A stretch of 61,165 bases of DNA, taken from IMG/VR virus record IMGVR_UViG_3300042478_002789, positions 1 to 61,165 of that record; one strand, written 5' to 3'. Source of the stretch: a virus. Below the pieces are notes generated by a model. It did not search any database, was not told the origin of the DNA, and worked only from the letters and a program-made list of their open reading frames with translations. This document shows, piece by piece, positions 28,453-37,317 of the stretch; the stretch's first letter is position 1; every line of letters begins with the position of its first letter. The translations under genes were made by a program, and so were the position numbers.

Positions 28453-30074
28453 TGGCCATTGTCAATGGGGATCGGGTCCGCGAATATAGCGAATCGAAGG
28501 GCCCCGGCAACATCAACCTTCAGGGGGCGGTGCGCACCTATCGCCGTTTTTCCGAGGGTGTGGGTGTCGGCAACCAAACCTACTACGCCATCGTGCATTC
28601 TCGCCTTGACCAATTTGAGGTCGGGATTGGCACCGTCGTCTTCGTAGGTGCTCTCTATTACCTCCAGCGCGACACGGTCATCGTCTCTTCCAACAACAAC
28701 CAGTTGGTAAATTTCTCCGAGGGTAACAAGCAGATCAGCACCGTCTACCCCGGCACCCAATTCGATCTCATCACCGACTACGTTTCCCTCACGGGCTACT
28801 ACGCCGCCCAAGCCTCGGCATACGCCACCGACGCCTCCAGCTATGCGACGCAGGCGGGCACGGCGCGCAACCAAGCCCAAACCTACGCTGCCAGTGCCGC
28901 CGCTGATGCCGCCTCCGCCGCCATCTACAGGACCGACGCCAGCGCCTACGCCACCAGCGCCCTAAACTATAGGGATGAGGCGTCCGTCCGCGCGGCCCAG
29001 GCCCTCACCTATATGACGCAGGCGTCAGCCTACGCCACCGATGCTGCGGCCCAGGCATCTCTTGCCCTCACCTACAAGGACCAAGCATCTGCCGCCGCCT
29101 CCCTTTCCAACTACTACGCCCAGCAGGCAGCCTCCATTGTCGCCCAGGTAAGTTCGGTAACAGCCGAGGTCTCCCTCGCCTATATCTACAAGGCTTCGGC
29201 GTCTGCCTTCGCTACCGAGGCGGGCAGCTACGCATCCCTCGCCTTCATCTACAAGACGTCAGCATCCGCCCACGCCACCGACGCCGCCAGCTATGCCAGC
29301 ATCGCCGCAGTAAGGGCCGACGCTGCCAGCGTAGCTGCCGTGAGTGCTGCCGCCGATGCCTCCCTCGCCGGAGTGTACAAGGCTTCCGCCTCAGCCTATG
29401 CCACAGGGGCTGCCAGCGATGCCTCTCTTGCCTTCATCTACAAGACTTCCGCCTCTGCCTTCGCAACTTCGGCGGCTGCCGACGCATCCCTCGCGCAAAT
29501 CTATCGCACCAGTGCATCCGCCTATGCCACCCAGGCGGGCAACTACGCCAGTGCTGCCAGCGTGGCTGCCACCAGTGCCAACAACGCGGCCAGCATTGCC
29601 AATGTGGCGGCCAATACTGCCAGCATCGCGGCAGTAAGTGCCAACAATGCAGCATCCATAGCCGGTGTCCACGCCAATACTGCCAGCGTGGCTGCCGTCA
29701 GCGCCAATAATGCTGCCTCCCTTGCCGGGGTCTATGCCAATACCGCAAGCATAGCTGCCGTAAGTGCAAACAACGCAGCCAGCATTGCCACGGTCAAGGC
29801 CGCCGACGCTGCCAACTACTCTTCCGTGGCTGGCGTCTACGCCAATACAGCAAGTGTGGCCGCCGTGAGCGCCAACAACGCCGCATCCATAGCGGGCGTG
29901 TATGCCAACACCGCTAGCATTGCGGCAGTGAGTGCCAACAATGCTGCCTCCCTGGCGGGAATCTATGCGACCAGCGCCAACGCCGCCCTCAGTGCCCTTA
30001 ATGCCCGCATCTCCTACGGGACGGCGGCACCCACCGGGGGTAGCAATGGCGACATCTACTTCCAGTACGTATAG
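28452..30074 (+). CDS. Ala/Ser-rich repetitive tail fibre shaft
   Basis: A 540-residue fibre. The N-terminal 130 residues (GVGVGNQTYYAIVHSRLDQFEVGIGTVVF; SVTLTGYY-like) form a head domain for attachment. Residues about 140-510 are Ala/Ser/Asn/Tyr repeats: first ATQASAYATDA-type and YKTSASAFATEA-type, then 18-19 residue units of the form AVSANNAASIAGVYANTASIA. The end GTAAPTGGSNGDIYFQYV is a small tip as in other fibres. Such repeats give a long, thin trimeric shaft. The DNA repeats may recombine. Confidence 0.8.
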   Translation: MAIVNGDRVREYSESKGPGNINLQGAVRTYRRFSEGVGVGNQTYYAIVHSRLDQFEVGIGTVVFVGALYYLQRDTVIVSSNNNQLVNFSEGNKQISTVYPGTQFDLITDYVSLTGYYAAQASAYATDASSYATQAGTARNQAQTYAASAAADAASAAIYRTDASAYATSALNYRDEASVRAAQALTYMTQASAYATDAAAQASLALTYKDQASAAASLSNYYAQQAASIVAQVSSVTAEVSLAYIYKASASAFATEAGSYASLAFIYKTSASAHATDAASYASIAAVRADAASVAAVSAAADASLAGVYKASASAYATGAASDASLAFIYKTSASAFATSAAADASLAQIYRTSASAYATQAGNYASAASVAATSANNAASIANVAANTASIAAVSANNAASIAGVHANTASVAAVSANNAASLAGVYANTASIAAVSANNAASIATVKAADAANYSSVAGVYANTASVAAVSANNAASIAGVYANTASIAAVSANNAASLAGIYATSANAALSALNARISYGTAAPTGGSNGDIYFQYV

Positions 30075-30083
30075 GGGAGCGCC

Positions 30084-30281
30084 ATGACTACTCCTGTGGC
30101 ATCTGGGTGGGGTTCTGGAGTCTGGAATGGTACCCAGACGTGGGGCGGAAGTCCCTCCGTCCTGCCGCCATGGATCAACATCGCTGGCACCTGGAGACCT
30201 TCTACCGTCTGGCTGAACGTGGGCGGGGTCTGGAAGACTGTAGTTCCCTACGTGAACGTCAGCGGAACCTGGAGATCCTAA
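30084..30281 (+). CDS. Small Trp-repeat fibre-associated protein
   Basis: A 65-residue protein with repeated W-x-NV-x-GTWR-type units: WINIAGTWRPSTVW, WLNVGGVWKTVV, YVNVSGTWRS. Similar units occur as tails of phage fibres. It may cap or join the fibres. Gap to the fibre gene is 9 bases. Confidence 0.68.
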   Translation: MTTPVASGWGSGVWNGTQTWGGSPSVLPPWINIAGTWRPSTVWLNVGGVWKTVVPYVNVSGTWRS

Positions 30282-30282
30282 C

Positions 30283-30936
30283 ATGTCTACTTCATACACC
30301 CAACTCTATGATTATATCCGCAGCGCCTCGGAAAACGATGATACGGAGTTCGCGGCGGCCATCCCCACTTTCATCGACCAGACCCGCATGCGCTTGAGCC
30401 GTGACATTGACACATATGGCTTTGTCGTATATACTACGGTGGCGGTCTCCACCTACCTTGTATCGGTTCCCTCCGATGCCTTGGTGCTGAAGAACGTCAC
30501 CTATGTGTCGGCGGGAAGGTACAGCCAGCTCATCATGCGTACTGACGAGTTCCTCCGAGAGTATTGGCCGCAGCGCACCTCCGTGGGTGAACCCAAGTAC
30601 TATGCCCGCTGGGGGTACAACCAAATTCTGGTGGCCCCCGCGCCCTCCACCAGCGCCTCCCTCGAAATCTCCTACGTGCAGATCCCCACCTCCATTGGCA
30701 GCGTGGGCACCTCCACTAATTGGCTCACGGAGTATGCCCCCGAGGCGCTCTTTTACGGGTGCATGCAGGAAGCCTGCATGTTCATGAAGAACTACCAGGC
30801 CGCCGCCCTGTGGGAGGGCAAGTACCAGGACGCCGTCGGGAAGTTGCGCAACGAGGCCCGGCGCACCCGCCAGGATGACAACCTCAATAACAACTCGCCT
30901 GCCGGCGGCGACAACACCCTGCAAGGAAGCGTGTAA
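30283..30936 (+). CDS. Phage adaptor protein, second copy class
   Basis: A 217-residue protein starting MSTSYTQLYDYIRSASENDDTEFAAAIPTFIDQTRMRLSRDIDTYGFVVYTTVAVSTYLVSVPSDAL, then YVSAGRYSQLIMRTDEFLREYWPQRTSVGEPKYYARWGYNQILVAPAPSTSASLEISYVQIP. The pattern (helical start, beta domain ending in Y-x-x-x-P, helical end) matches phage tail adaptor proteins commonly placed near fibres. It may form a second ring between adaptor and nozzle. Name is by pattern only. Confidence 0.72.
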   Translation: MSTSYTQLYDYIRSASENDDTEFAAAIPTFIDQTRMRLSRDIDTYGFVVYTTVAVSTYLVSVPSDALVLKNVTYVSAGRYSQLIMRTDEFLREYWPQRTSVGEPKYYARWGYNQILVAPAPSTSASLEISYVQIPTSIGSVGTSTNWLTEYAPEALFYGCMQEACMFMKNYQAAALWEGKYQDAVGKLRNEARRTRQDDNLNNNSPAGGDNTLQGSV

Positions 30937-32738
30937 TGCCCTCTACGTATTCCCCCTCCCTCCGCCTCGAACTCCAGACCACCGGCGAGAACGCCAACAC
31001 TTGGGGTGCCAAGACCAACACCAACCTTAACCTCATCGAGCAGGCGGTTGCCGGGTACGTCAAGATCACCCTGGTCTCGGCATCCGCCACCTACACCCTC
31101 GACATCGCGGACGCCTCCGCCTCAGATGGGCGCAACGCCTTCATCGAGTTCGCGGGTACGGTGGCCTCCGCCATCTCCATCGTGGTGCCCAACGTTGAGA
31201 AGGGCTACTGGGTCAAGAATAGCGCCACGGGCAGCAACCTCACCTTCCGCACCTCCTCGGGTACCGGCTTTACCCTTCCCACCAACCAGTGGGTGTTTGC
31301 GGTGGCGGACGGGACCTCGATTGTCAACACCACGCCCACCTCCCTTACCGGGTATGCGCGCCTTGCCAGCGACCAGACCTTCACGGGTCTTAATACCTTC
31401 ACCTCTGCGGTCGCTGTGCGGGCGGCCCTTAGCGTTACGGGCAATGCCTTCGTGTCGGGGGTCACCACCCTCGCTTCAGCCGTGGACATCAAGGGGGCTA
31501 CATCCCTCGCCTCCACCCTTCTGGTAAACGGCAACGCTGTCTTCAATAGCAATGTGTCGGTGTCGGGCACCTTCACGGTGTCGGGTGTAGCCAACCTCCT
31601 CTCCGCCGTCAACATCAGGGGTGCCACGTCGGTGGGTAGCACCCTCGTGGTCAATGGTGCAGCAACTTTCAACAGCACCGTTAGCGTCTCCAGCGCTGTT
31701 GTGGTGGGTCCCGGCGCTGCAGGAACGCCCTCCATCTCCACCACGGGCGACACCAACACCGGCATCTACTTCCCCGCCGCTAACACCCTCGCTGCTTCCA
31801 CCGCAGGCTCCGAGCGCATGCGGATCGACAGCGCAGGCAACGTCGGCATCGACACGACATCGCCAGCATATAAACTTGACGTAAACGGCGCTATCAGAAT
31901 GCCAAATGCTACTGTTATTTTCATGAACGATAGCTCTGGAGTAGCCAAACAAACGCTTCAGCTTTTTTCTGATGACAACACATATATGAGCACTCCGGGT
32001 GCGTTAATTTTACGCACCAACGGCACTACCGAGCGCATGCGGATTGACAGCGCCGGCAGGGTTGGTGTCGCGACATCGACGCCCAGCACCAATGCCATCC
32101 TAACGGTCAATGGAAACATTGCTGTTGCCATTCCAACTCGTAATGCTGCGTCTGCCAATCAAATCGGCGTTTGGACTTCTGACGATCCTGTCGACAACGC
32201 CCGCGCGGCTATCTCATTCGCAACCGTCGCCGGGGGATCTTCGTCGAGCAGCTACATCGCGTTTGCCACGAACAACTACGGCGTCTCGGGCGGCGAGCGC
32301 ATGCGGATCGACAGCAGCGGGAATGTCGGCATCGGGACGTCGTCGCCGAGCGTGAAGTTGCAAGTCAGCGGCGGCACGGCGGCTATCACGAACCCCACCA
32401 CCGCTGTGCTTCTCAATCTGAATGACACCACGACGAACAACATCCAGCTTGGTACGTCGGGCGACGGATTCTATGTAGCAAACACCGCGAACAAAGCGAT
32501 CTGGTTCGCGACGAACAACTCAGAGCGCATGCGGATCGACGCTAGCGGAAACGTCCGTATTGGCACCGCTGCGCTGGCGACCACGGCCACGGACGGCTTC
32601 CTCTACATCCCCACGTGCGCTGGCACCCCGACCGGAACGCCCACGGCAATCACGGGGCTTGCGCCGCTCGTCATCAATACCACTAACAACAAGCTCTATT
32701 TCTACAGCGGAGGCGCTTGGCGTGATGCCGGGCCGTGA
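30936..32738 (+). CDS. Tail fibre/spike with ERMRID-type repeats
   Basis: A 600-residue fibre. The N-terminus (YSPSLRLELQTTGENANTWGAKTNTNLNLIEQAVAGYVKI) is the common virion-anchoring domain. The middle has short beta-helix-like repeats (VRAALSVTGNAFVSGVTTLASAV). The distal part carries four copies of ERMRIDSAGNVGI-like units, at DNA positions about 31812, 32031, 32295 and 32523, typical of receptor-binding tips. It ends LVINTTNNKLYFYSGGAWRDAGP. It has no intramolecular chaperone. The DNA between 31855 and 32130 is distinctly more AT-rich than its surroundings. Confidence 0.85.
   Translation: MPSTYSPSLRLELQTTGENANTWGAKTNTNLNLIEQAVAGYVKITLVSASATYTLDIADASASDGRNAFIEFAGTVASAISIVVPNVEKGYWVKNSATGSNLTFRTSSGTGFTLPTNQWVFAVADGTSIVNTTPTSLTGYARLASDQTFTGLNTFTSAVAVRAALSVTGNAFVSGVTTLASAVDIKGATSLASTLLVNGNAVFNSNVSVSGTFTVSGVANLLSAVNIRGATSVGSTLVVNGAATFNSTVSVSSAVVVGPGAAGTPSISTTGDTNTGIYFPAANTLAASTAGSERMRIDSAGNVGIDTTSPAYKLDVNGAIRMPNATVIFMNDSSGVAKQTLQLFSDDNTYMSTPGALILRTNGTTERMRIDSAGRVGVATSTPSTNAILTVNGNIAVAIPTRNAASANQIGVWTSDDPVDNARAAISFATVAGGSSSSSYIAFATNNYGVSGGERMRIDSSGNVGIGTSSPSVKLQVSGGTAAITNPTTAVLLNLNDTTTNNIQLGTSGDGFYVANTANKAIWFATNNSERMRIDASGNVRIGTAALATTATDGFLYIPTCAGTPTGTPTAITGLAPLVINTTNNKLYFYSGGAWRDAGP
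31812..32545 (+). repeat. Four direct repeats in the fibre tip
   Basis: GAGCGCATGCGGATCGACAG or near-identical DNA starts at 31812, 32031, 32295 and 32523 (spacing about 219, 264 and 228 bases). Each encodes ERMRID followed by S-x-G-x-V-GI. The intervening modules differ in composition, which makes these repeats plausible recombination points for swapping receptor-binding modules. Confidence 0.85.
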
Positions 32739-32746
32739 GGAGTGAC

Positions 32747-32887
32747 ATGAAGTTCGACCTGACCATCCCCGAAACCAACCTTGTCCTTAGTGCCCTCGCC
32801 AATCTCCCGTATGGGCAAGTGGCGGACCTCATCGCCAAGCTTAGGCAGCAGGCGCAGGACCAGATGAAGGAGACCGACAATGGCTAA
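32747..32887 (+). CDS. Small hypothetical protein, 46 residues
   Basis: Starts MKFDLTIPETNLVLSALANLPYGQVADLIAKLRQQAQDQMKET. Short, with one helix after a strand. This TIPE-NLVLxALxxLPYxxVADLIxKL pattern is widely found after fibre genes in phages. GAGGAGTGAC lies before the ATG, and its stop lies 8 bases inside the next gene. Function unknown. Confidence 0.72.
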   Translation: MKFDLTIPETNLVLSALANLPYGQVADLIAKLRQQAQDQMKETDNG

Positions 32888-33194
32888 CATCGTGTGGAAC
32901 ATCGCAGCTCTTGAGTGCGTCACGAAGGACGGCAAGGACAACGTTGTCAGCACCGTCCATTGGACCGTCAATGGCGAGGACGGCACCAACACGGCGTCGG
33001 TGTATGGCTCCATTGGCGTCCCCTACGAAGGTGGCCCGTTTACGCAGTATGACGTTCTCACCAAGGACATCGTGGTGGGCTGGGTCAAGGCGCAGATGGG
33101 TGCCGACGAGGTCGCTAAGCACGAGAGCAGCGTCGCCGCGCAGCTTGCCGATCTGGCCACTCCTGCCGTCACCAAGCCCGCTCTTCCGTGGTGA
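32880..33194 (+). CDS. Small virion-module protein (DUF7936-like)
   Basis: A 104-residue protein starting MANIVWNIAALECVTKDGKDNVVSTVHWTVNGEDGTNTASVYGSIGVPYEGGPFTQYDVLT. Beta-rich N-terminal sandwich, helical end (VGWVKAQMGADEVAKHESSVAAQLADLATP). Widely found after fibre genes; possibly a small tail-associated protein. Naming is by pattern recognition only. Confidence 0.72.
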   Translation: MANIVWNIAALECVTKDGKDNVVSTVHWTVNGEDGTNTASVYGSIGVPYEGGPFTQYDVLTKDIVVGWVKAQMGADEVAKHESSVAAQLADLATPAVTKPALPW

Positions 33195-33199
33195 GCGTC

Positions 33200-33379
33200 A
33201 TGAACGAATCGGCGAAGCAGGCCGTTGACGCACTTTCCCTAGGCACGGTTGTTGCAACAGTAGCGGGCTGGCTTCCCGCCGTGGCCGCCATCTTCACCAT
33301 CGTGTGGACCGGCATTCGCATCTATGAAAGCAGGACGGTGCAGAACCTTGTGATACGCCTGCGCGGGAAGTCGGAATGA
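33200..33379 (+). CDS. Single-pass membrane protein, holin candidate
   Basis: A 59-residue protein: polar start MNESAKQAVDALS, one transmembrane helix LGTVVATVAGWLPAVAAIFTIVWTGIRIY, then a short basic tail (RTVQNLVIRLRGKSE). This is the layout of class-III or pinholin-like small holins, which occur near fibres in several podoviruses. A stronger holin exists at 51390, so this could be a second holin or antiholin. Confidence 0.65.
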   Translation: MNESAKQAVDALSLGTVVATVAGWLPAVAAIFTIVWTGIRIYESRTVQNLVIRLRGKSE

Positions 33380-33401
33380 ACGATGGAAGCTTTGGAGGGA
33401 A

Positions 33402-35255
33402 ATGAAAGTGGCCGAGCTTCGCTCCCCTCAGCTTGTCGCCGTCAGCATGAAGGCGGGCGTCAACCGCGAACTCACCAAGTACGCGGGCGAGGGCGGCTGG
33501 TACGATTCTGACAAGATCAGGTTCCGCTTCGGCCAACCCGAGAAGATTGGCGGCTGGCAGAATATCAACGGCTCAAACGACCTTGTCCAAGTCCCTGGGG
33601 TATCGCGCTCACTCTTTGCCTGGGTGGATCTCGACGGTACCCCATATTTGGGGGTGGGCACCAACTCCCACCTAATGGTGTGGGAAGGCGGCGAATACTT
33701 CGACATCACCCCCGTCGATACTTCCGTCTCTGTCACCAACGCCATATCCACCTCGGCGGGCATCACTATCATCAACGTGAGGGTTACTTCCCACGGACAC
33801 AACACCGGTGATTACTTCTACTTTAGTTCGGTGGCCACCACTGTGGGCGGCAACATCTACCCAGTGAGTGCTCCCCTTGGGGGCTACCCCATCACGGTAC
33901 TAGATGCCAACAACTTCACCATCGACGTAAGTGTTACGGCAGCCGCCACTTCCGCAACCTCCGGTGGGGCGGCCACGGGTTTCTTCCTGCTGCCCCCTGG
34001 GTCGCAGTCCAATTCGGCTCTTTTTGGGTGGGGTTCAGGTCTTTGGGGCGGAGCCCAACCTTGGGGAACTCCGGCTTCCGTTGCTTTCTCCACTCCCATG
34101 CGTTACTGGAGCATGGATAATTGGGGCGAGGATCTCGTGGCATCTCCCCGCGCGGGGGGCATCTACTATTGGGATTCCTCGATGGGCACCGATACTCGGG
34201 CCTACCAGGTCACCGCCCCATCCCAAAATACCCAAATTCTGGTGAGCCCGGAAGATCGCCATCTCATTTCTTTCGGGTGCCCCGATGCCGTCACCTCGGT
34301 GGTGAACCCCCTCTATATTAGGTGGTGCTCCCAGGAGAACATCACCGATTGGACTGCCTCCGCCACCAACACGGCGGGCGACAAGGTCCTCTCGGGGGCC
34401 TCCAAGATCGTGGCAGCAAGGCGCACCCGGGGCCAAATCCTCATCTGGACCGACGAGAACCTCTACAGCATGCAGCAGGTGGGCCCGCCCTACACCTTCG
34501 GGTTCCAGCTCATCGGCACCAACTGCGGCACCCTTGGGCAAAATGCGGTGGCGGAGGTTGCGGGTCGCACCTTCTGGATGGCCGACGAGCGCTTCATGAT
34601 GTATGATGGTGCCGCCGCCCGACCCCTGAAGTGCAACGTACTCCGGTATGTCTTCGAGGCGCTGGATCGCACCCAGCTCGACAAGATCGTGTGTGGTAGC
34701 AACACTTCTTACAACGAGGTCATCTGGTTCTACCCCACCGCTTCAGGGGAGGTGGACTCCTACGTCATCTACGACTACATGCAGGACGTGTGGAGCATCG
34801 GCACCATGGTGCGCACGGCGTGGATCGACCAGGGCATCAACACCTACCCCATTGCCGCCGGCTACGCTTCCAGCGCCACCAAGCTCTACTACCACGAGTA
34901 TGGCAACGACGCTGACGGCGAGGCCCTCCCCTCCTACATCGAGAGCAATCTCTTCGATTTGGATGCGGGCCAAGAGTTGATGTACATGGATAGGATCATC
35001 CCCGACTTCTCCGATAGGAATGGGGATGAGATGCCGGGTAACGTCGAAATCACGCTGCACACCCTCAAGTACCCCAACACTCCGGCGTCGCAGGAGATCA
35101 CGAAGGGGCCCTTCACCGTATCGGCGCAGACACAGAAGATCGACCTGCGTATACGGGGGCGCCACGCATATTATCGCATCGACGGGGATGGTGTCAACAC
35201 CTCGTGGCGCTTGGGTGCCATGCGTTTTCGGGTGGCCCCCGACGGTGAGCGATGA
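33402..35255 (+). CDS. Tail nozzle protein (P22 gp10/tail tubular B-like)
   Basis: A 617-residue beta-rich protein. It opens MKVAELRSPQLVAVSMKAGVNRELTKYAGEGGWYDSDKIRFRFGQPEKIGGWQ, the standard start of phage stabilisation/tail tubular B-like proteins, then has propeller-like repeats (LFAWVDLDGTPYLGVGTNSHLMVW; YWSMDNWGEDLVASPRAGGIYYWD; WMADERFMMYDGAA). It lies below the adaptors and forms the tail nozzle. GGAGGGAA precedes the ATG. Confidence 0.82.
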   Translation: MKVAELRSPQLVAVSMKAGVNRELTKYAGEGGWYDSDKIRFRFGQPEKIGGWQNINGSNDLVQVPGVSRSLFAWVDLDGTPYLGVGTNSHLMVWEGGEYFDITPVDTSVSVTNAISTSAGITIINVRVTSHGHNTGDYFYFSSVATTVGGNIYPVSAPLGGYPITVLDANNFTIDVSVTAAATSATSGGAATGFFLLPPGSQSNSALFGWGSGLWGGAQPWGTPASVAFSTPMRYWSMDNWGEDLVASPRAGGIYYWDSSMGTDTRAYQVTAPSQNTQILVSPEDRHLISFGCPDAVTSVVNPLYIRWCSQENITDWTASATNTAGDKVLSGASKIVAARRTRGQILIWTDENLYSMQQVGPPYTFGFQLIGTNCGTLGQNAVAEVAGRTFWMADERFMMYDGAAARPLKCNVLRYVFEALDRTQLDKIVCGSNTSYNEVIWFYPTASGEVDSYVIYDYMQDVWSIGTMVRTAWIDQGINTYPIAAGYASSATKLYYHEYGNDADGEALPSYIESNLFDLDAGQELMYMDRIIPDFSDRNGDEMPGNVEITLHTLKYPNTPASQEITKGPFTVSAQTQKIDLRIRGRHAYYRIDGDGVNTSWRLGAMRFRVAPDGER

Positions 35256-35515
35256 AGCCCCTCCTGCCCCTTCCTCCCCCCTCCCTTCCCCCGGATGCCC
35301 AGAGTGCGTGGGGTGAGTTGGTGCGCGTCCTCAACCTCTACCACGGCCAGGTGGTGACGGGCCCCGGCGTGACAGGCTACGCTGTTTCTGGTACAATCCC
35401 CGTGAGTGCCACTATCGACCTGGGGAGCATCAACGTGACGGCGGTGGCCTACACGGTGGTGAAGCTCCTCAACGACTTGCAATCCAAGGGCTTGGTAAAG
35501 GTGGACAAGACATGA
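35252..35515 (+). CDS. Small hypothetical virion-module protein
   Basis: An 87-residue protein starting MKPLLPLPPPSLPPDAQSAWGELVRVLNLYHGQVVTGPGVTGYAVSGTIPVSATIDLGSINVTAVAYTVVKLLNDLQSKG. The VAYTVVKLLNDLQSKGLV ending is common in small phage proteins. Overlaps both neighbours by 4 bases. Function unknown. Confidence 0.72.
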   Translation: MKPLLPLPPPSLPPDAQSAWGELVRVLNLYHGQVVTGPGVTGYAVSGTIPVSATIDLGSINVTAVAYTVVKLLNDLQSKGLVKVDKT

Positions 35516-37317
35516 AGGGCATCGAATCCGTAATGCGGGGCTACGCCGAGGGCGGCTCCGTCAATCCTTTCCAGGCGTATGCGAATACCGCCAACTACAG
35601 CCCCTTTAGCTACTTGGGACTTTTCTCGCAGCTTGCCCCGCGACCTCCCGTGCAGATCCGCACTCCGGGCAACATCCCCGGTACAGCTAACCCGCTTGCC
35701 CCTGCTGCCGGCGGCTACCGAGATGTCTACGGAAACCTGGAGGCAATCAAGGCCATCCAGGCTCTCAAACGAGCGGCAGCACCCGCTAGCACCACGGTCC
35801 CGGAAGCCCCCTCGACGCCAACAGGAGAGGGTGGAGGCAGCACGGGATTCTCTTCTACTCCGCAGGGTACTCCGGGGTCAGGCTTCAACGTGCCGGGAAA
35901 TGTCCTCGGTGTCGCGGGCCTACTTGCTGGCATACCGGGAGCGGGCGCGCTTGGGTCGGCGCTGGGGATACAGGCAGCCAACGACTATCTGGCGGCAATG
36001 GGGTTGTCTCGCGACGTGTCTACTCTTGAAGCCCTTAAGAGCGGTTTGTCGTTTGGTTTTTTCGGCCAGTCTCCGCAAACGCAAGCCGACGAAATAATTG
36101 GACGAGCTTTGGAACAGGGGCTTCTCGATCCCGACGTAATCGATTTCGTAAACGAAAAGTTAGCTGGGCCCACCGTTGCCGAGCAGTATGGGGCGCAGGT
36201 GGCATCCGGGGAGAGGTCTGCTTCGGGCGCTTTCTTCGATGCCATCAACGATCTGAATACTGTCGGAAGGTTGTCCGAAGTTTTTGACGCCATTGACAAG
36301 CCAGCAAGGGAGCAGGCAGAGAGAACGCAGGGTCTGGAAAAAGCAATCGAGACATTGGCGGCAGGGGAAGCAGCGCTGGGAGGGGTGGACAATACCTTTG
36401 GTGGCCCGGGCGGGCGCGCAACCGACGCAGCCCCCACCTTTGGCGGCGTCTCGGATTTGGACATCGCCGCTGCCAATGAAGCTGCGGCAACTACCACTGC
36501 TCCTAGTCCGACAGACTTAGGTCTTCCGGGATTCGGTCCCGAGAATCCCGTGGGACTTGGCGTTGCGCTCGCACCTGAAGTTGCCACTACGACTCCTGTA
36601 ACCGAAGTGACGACGGCTCCCGAAGTGGCACCCGCTGTCAACGCTGGACTTGCGGCTGCAATTTCGACCCCGTCTGTCGAAGTTCCTACGGAAGCTCCCG
36701 CTGTCCCGGGTTCCCCCACCTCCACTCCGGGCCCCACAGAACTCGGCCTTCCGGGATTCGGCACTATCGAAGATCCCTCAACTGTTGCGGACGTTTCTGT
36801 GGATTCCAGTGAAAGTGAGGGTGAGGGTGAAGGCGGTGGTGAAGGTGAGGGTGAAGGCGGTGGTGAAGGTGAAGGGGGCGGCGGCGAAGGTGAAGGGGGC
36901 GGCGGCGAAGGCGGAGAGGGTGGCGGTGGTGAAGGTGGAGAAGGCGGGGGCGGAGGCGGCGAAGGTGGTTGGGCCGAGGGCGGTTCCGTTCGCCTCTTCG
37001 ACATCTCCCATCTGCTAGACTACCTGCGCCAGCGCCAGTTTGGTGCCGGGGGCTACGTCCCCGGTGGGAGCGGCGGCATGGATGACGATGTGCCCGCCAT
37101 CATCGATGGGAAGGGGCCGGCGCGGCTCTCTTCCGGGGAGTTCGTCTTCGATGCCGCCACGGTAGCGGCGCTGGGGGATGGCAACAACCAGGCGGGTGCC
37201 CGCAAGCTCAACCAACTCCGCGAGGCAATTCGCCAGAAGGCCTACGGCCACAAGAGGCAGCCGCCCAAGAACTACAGCGTGGGCGACCTGGTGCGCCTGT
37301 ATGATCGTCGTCGCTAA
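35512..37317 (+). CDS. Glycine/glutamate-rich internal virion protein
   Basis: A 601-residue protein. It opens MKGIESVMRGYAEGGSVNPFQAYANTANYSPF, then a Pro/Ala-rich region, a helical centre, and a pure G/E tract (about residues 435-485, DNA 36808-36970) leading to AEGGSVRLFDISHLLDYLRQRQFGAGGYVPGG. The end GGMDDDVPAIIDGKGPARLSSGEFVFDAATVAALGDGNNQAGARKLNQLREAI is a recurring phage motif in tail/ejection proteins. It probably travels inside the virion. Function inferred from position. Confidence 0.75.
   Translation: MKGIESVMRGYAEGGSVNPFQAYANTANYSPFSYLGLFSQLAPRPPVQIRTPGNIPGTANPLAPAAGGYRDVYGNLEAIKAIQALKRAAAPASTTVPEAPSTPTGEGGGSTGFSSTPQGTPGSGFNVPGNVLGVAGLLAGIPGAGALGSALGIQAANDYLAAMGLSRDVSTLEALKSGLSFGFFGQSPQTQADEIIGRALEQGLLDPDVIDFVNEKLAGPTVAEQYGAQVASGERSASGAFFDAINDLNTVGRLSEVFDAIDKPAREQAERTQGLEKAIETLAAGEAALGGVDNTFGGPGGRATDAAPTFGGVSDLDIAAANEAAATTTAPSPTDLGLPGFGPENPVGLGVALAPEVATTTPVTEVTTAPEVAPAVNAGLAAAISTPSVEVPTEAPAVPGSPTSTPGPTELGLPGFGTIEDPSTVADVSVDSSESEGEGEGGGEGEGEGGGEGEGGGGEGEGGGGEGGEGGGGEGGEGGGGGGEGGWAEGGSVRLFDISHLLDYLRQRQFGAGGYVPGGSGGMDDDVPAIIDGKGPARLSSGEFVFDAATVAALGDGNNQAGARKLNQLREAIRQKAYGHKRQPPKNYSVGDLVRLYDRRR
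36808..36975 (+). repeat. GAAGG/GGTGGC low-complexity repeat tract
   Basis: The Gly/Glu tract of the 35512 gene consists of short direct repeats of GGTGAAGG, GGCGGTGGTGAAGG and GGGGGCGGCGAAGG. Such tracts expand and contract by slippage, so the length of this linker probably varies between isolates. Confidence 0.85.

Noticed and set aside
28452-32738. Diversity-generating retroelement acting on the fibre
   Set aside because: No reverse transcriptase or template repeat is present in the window.
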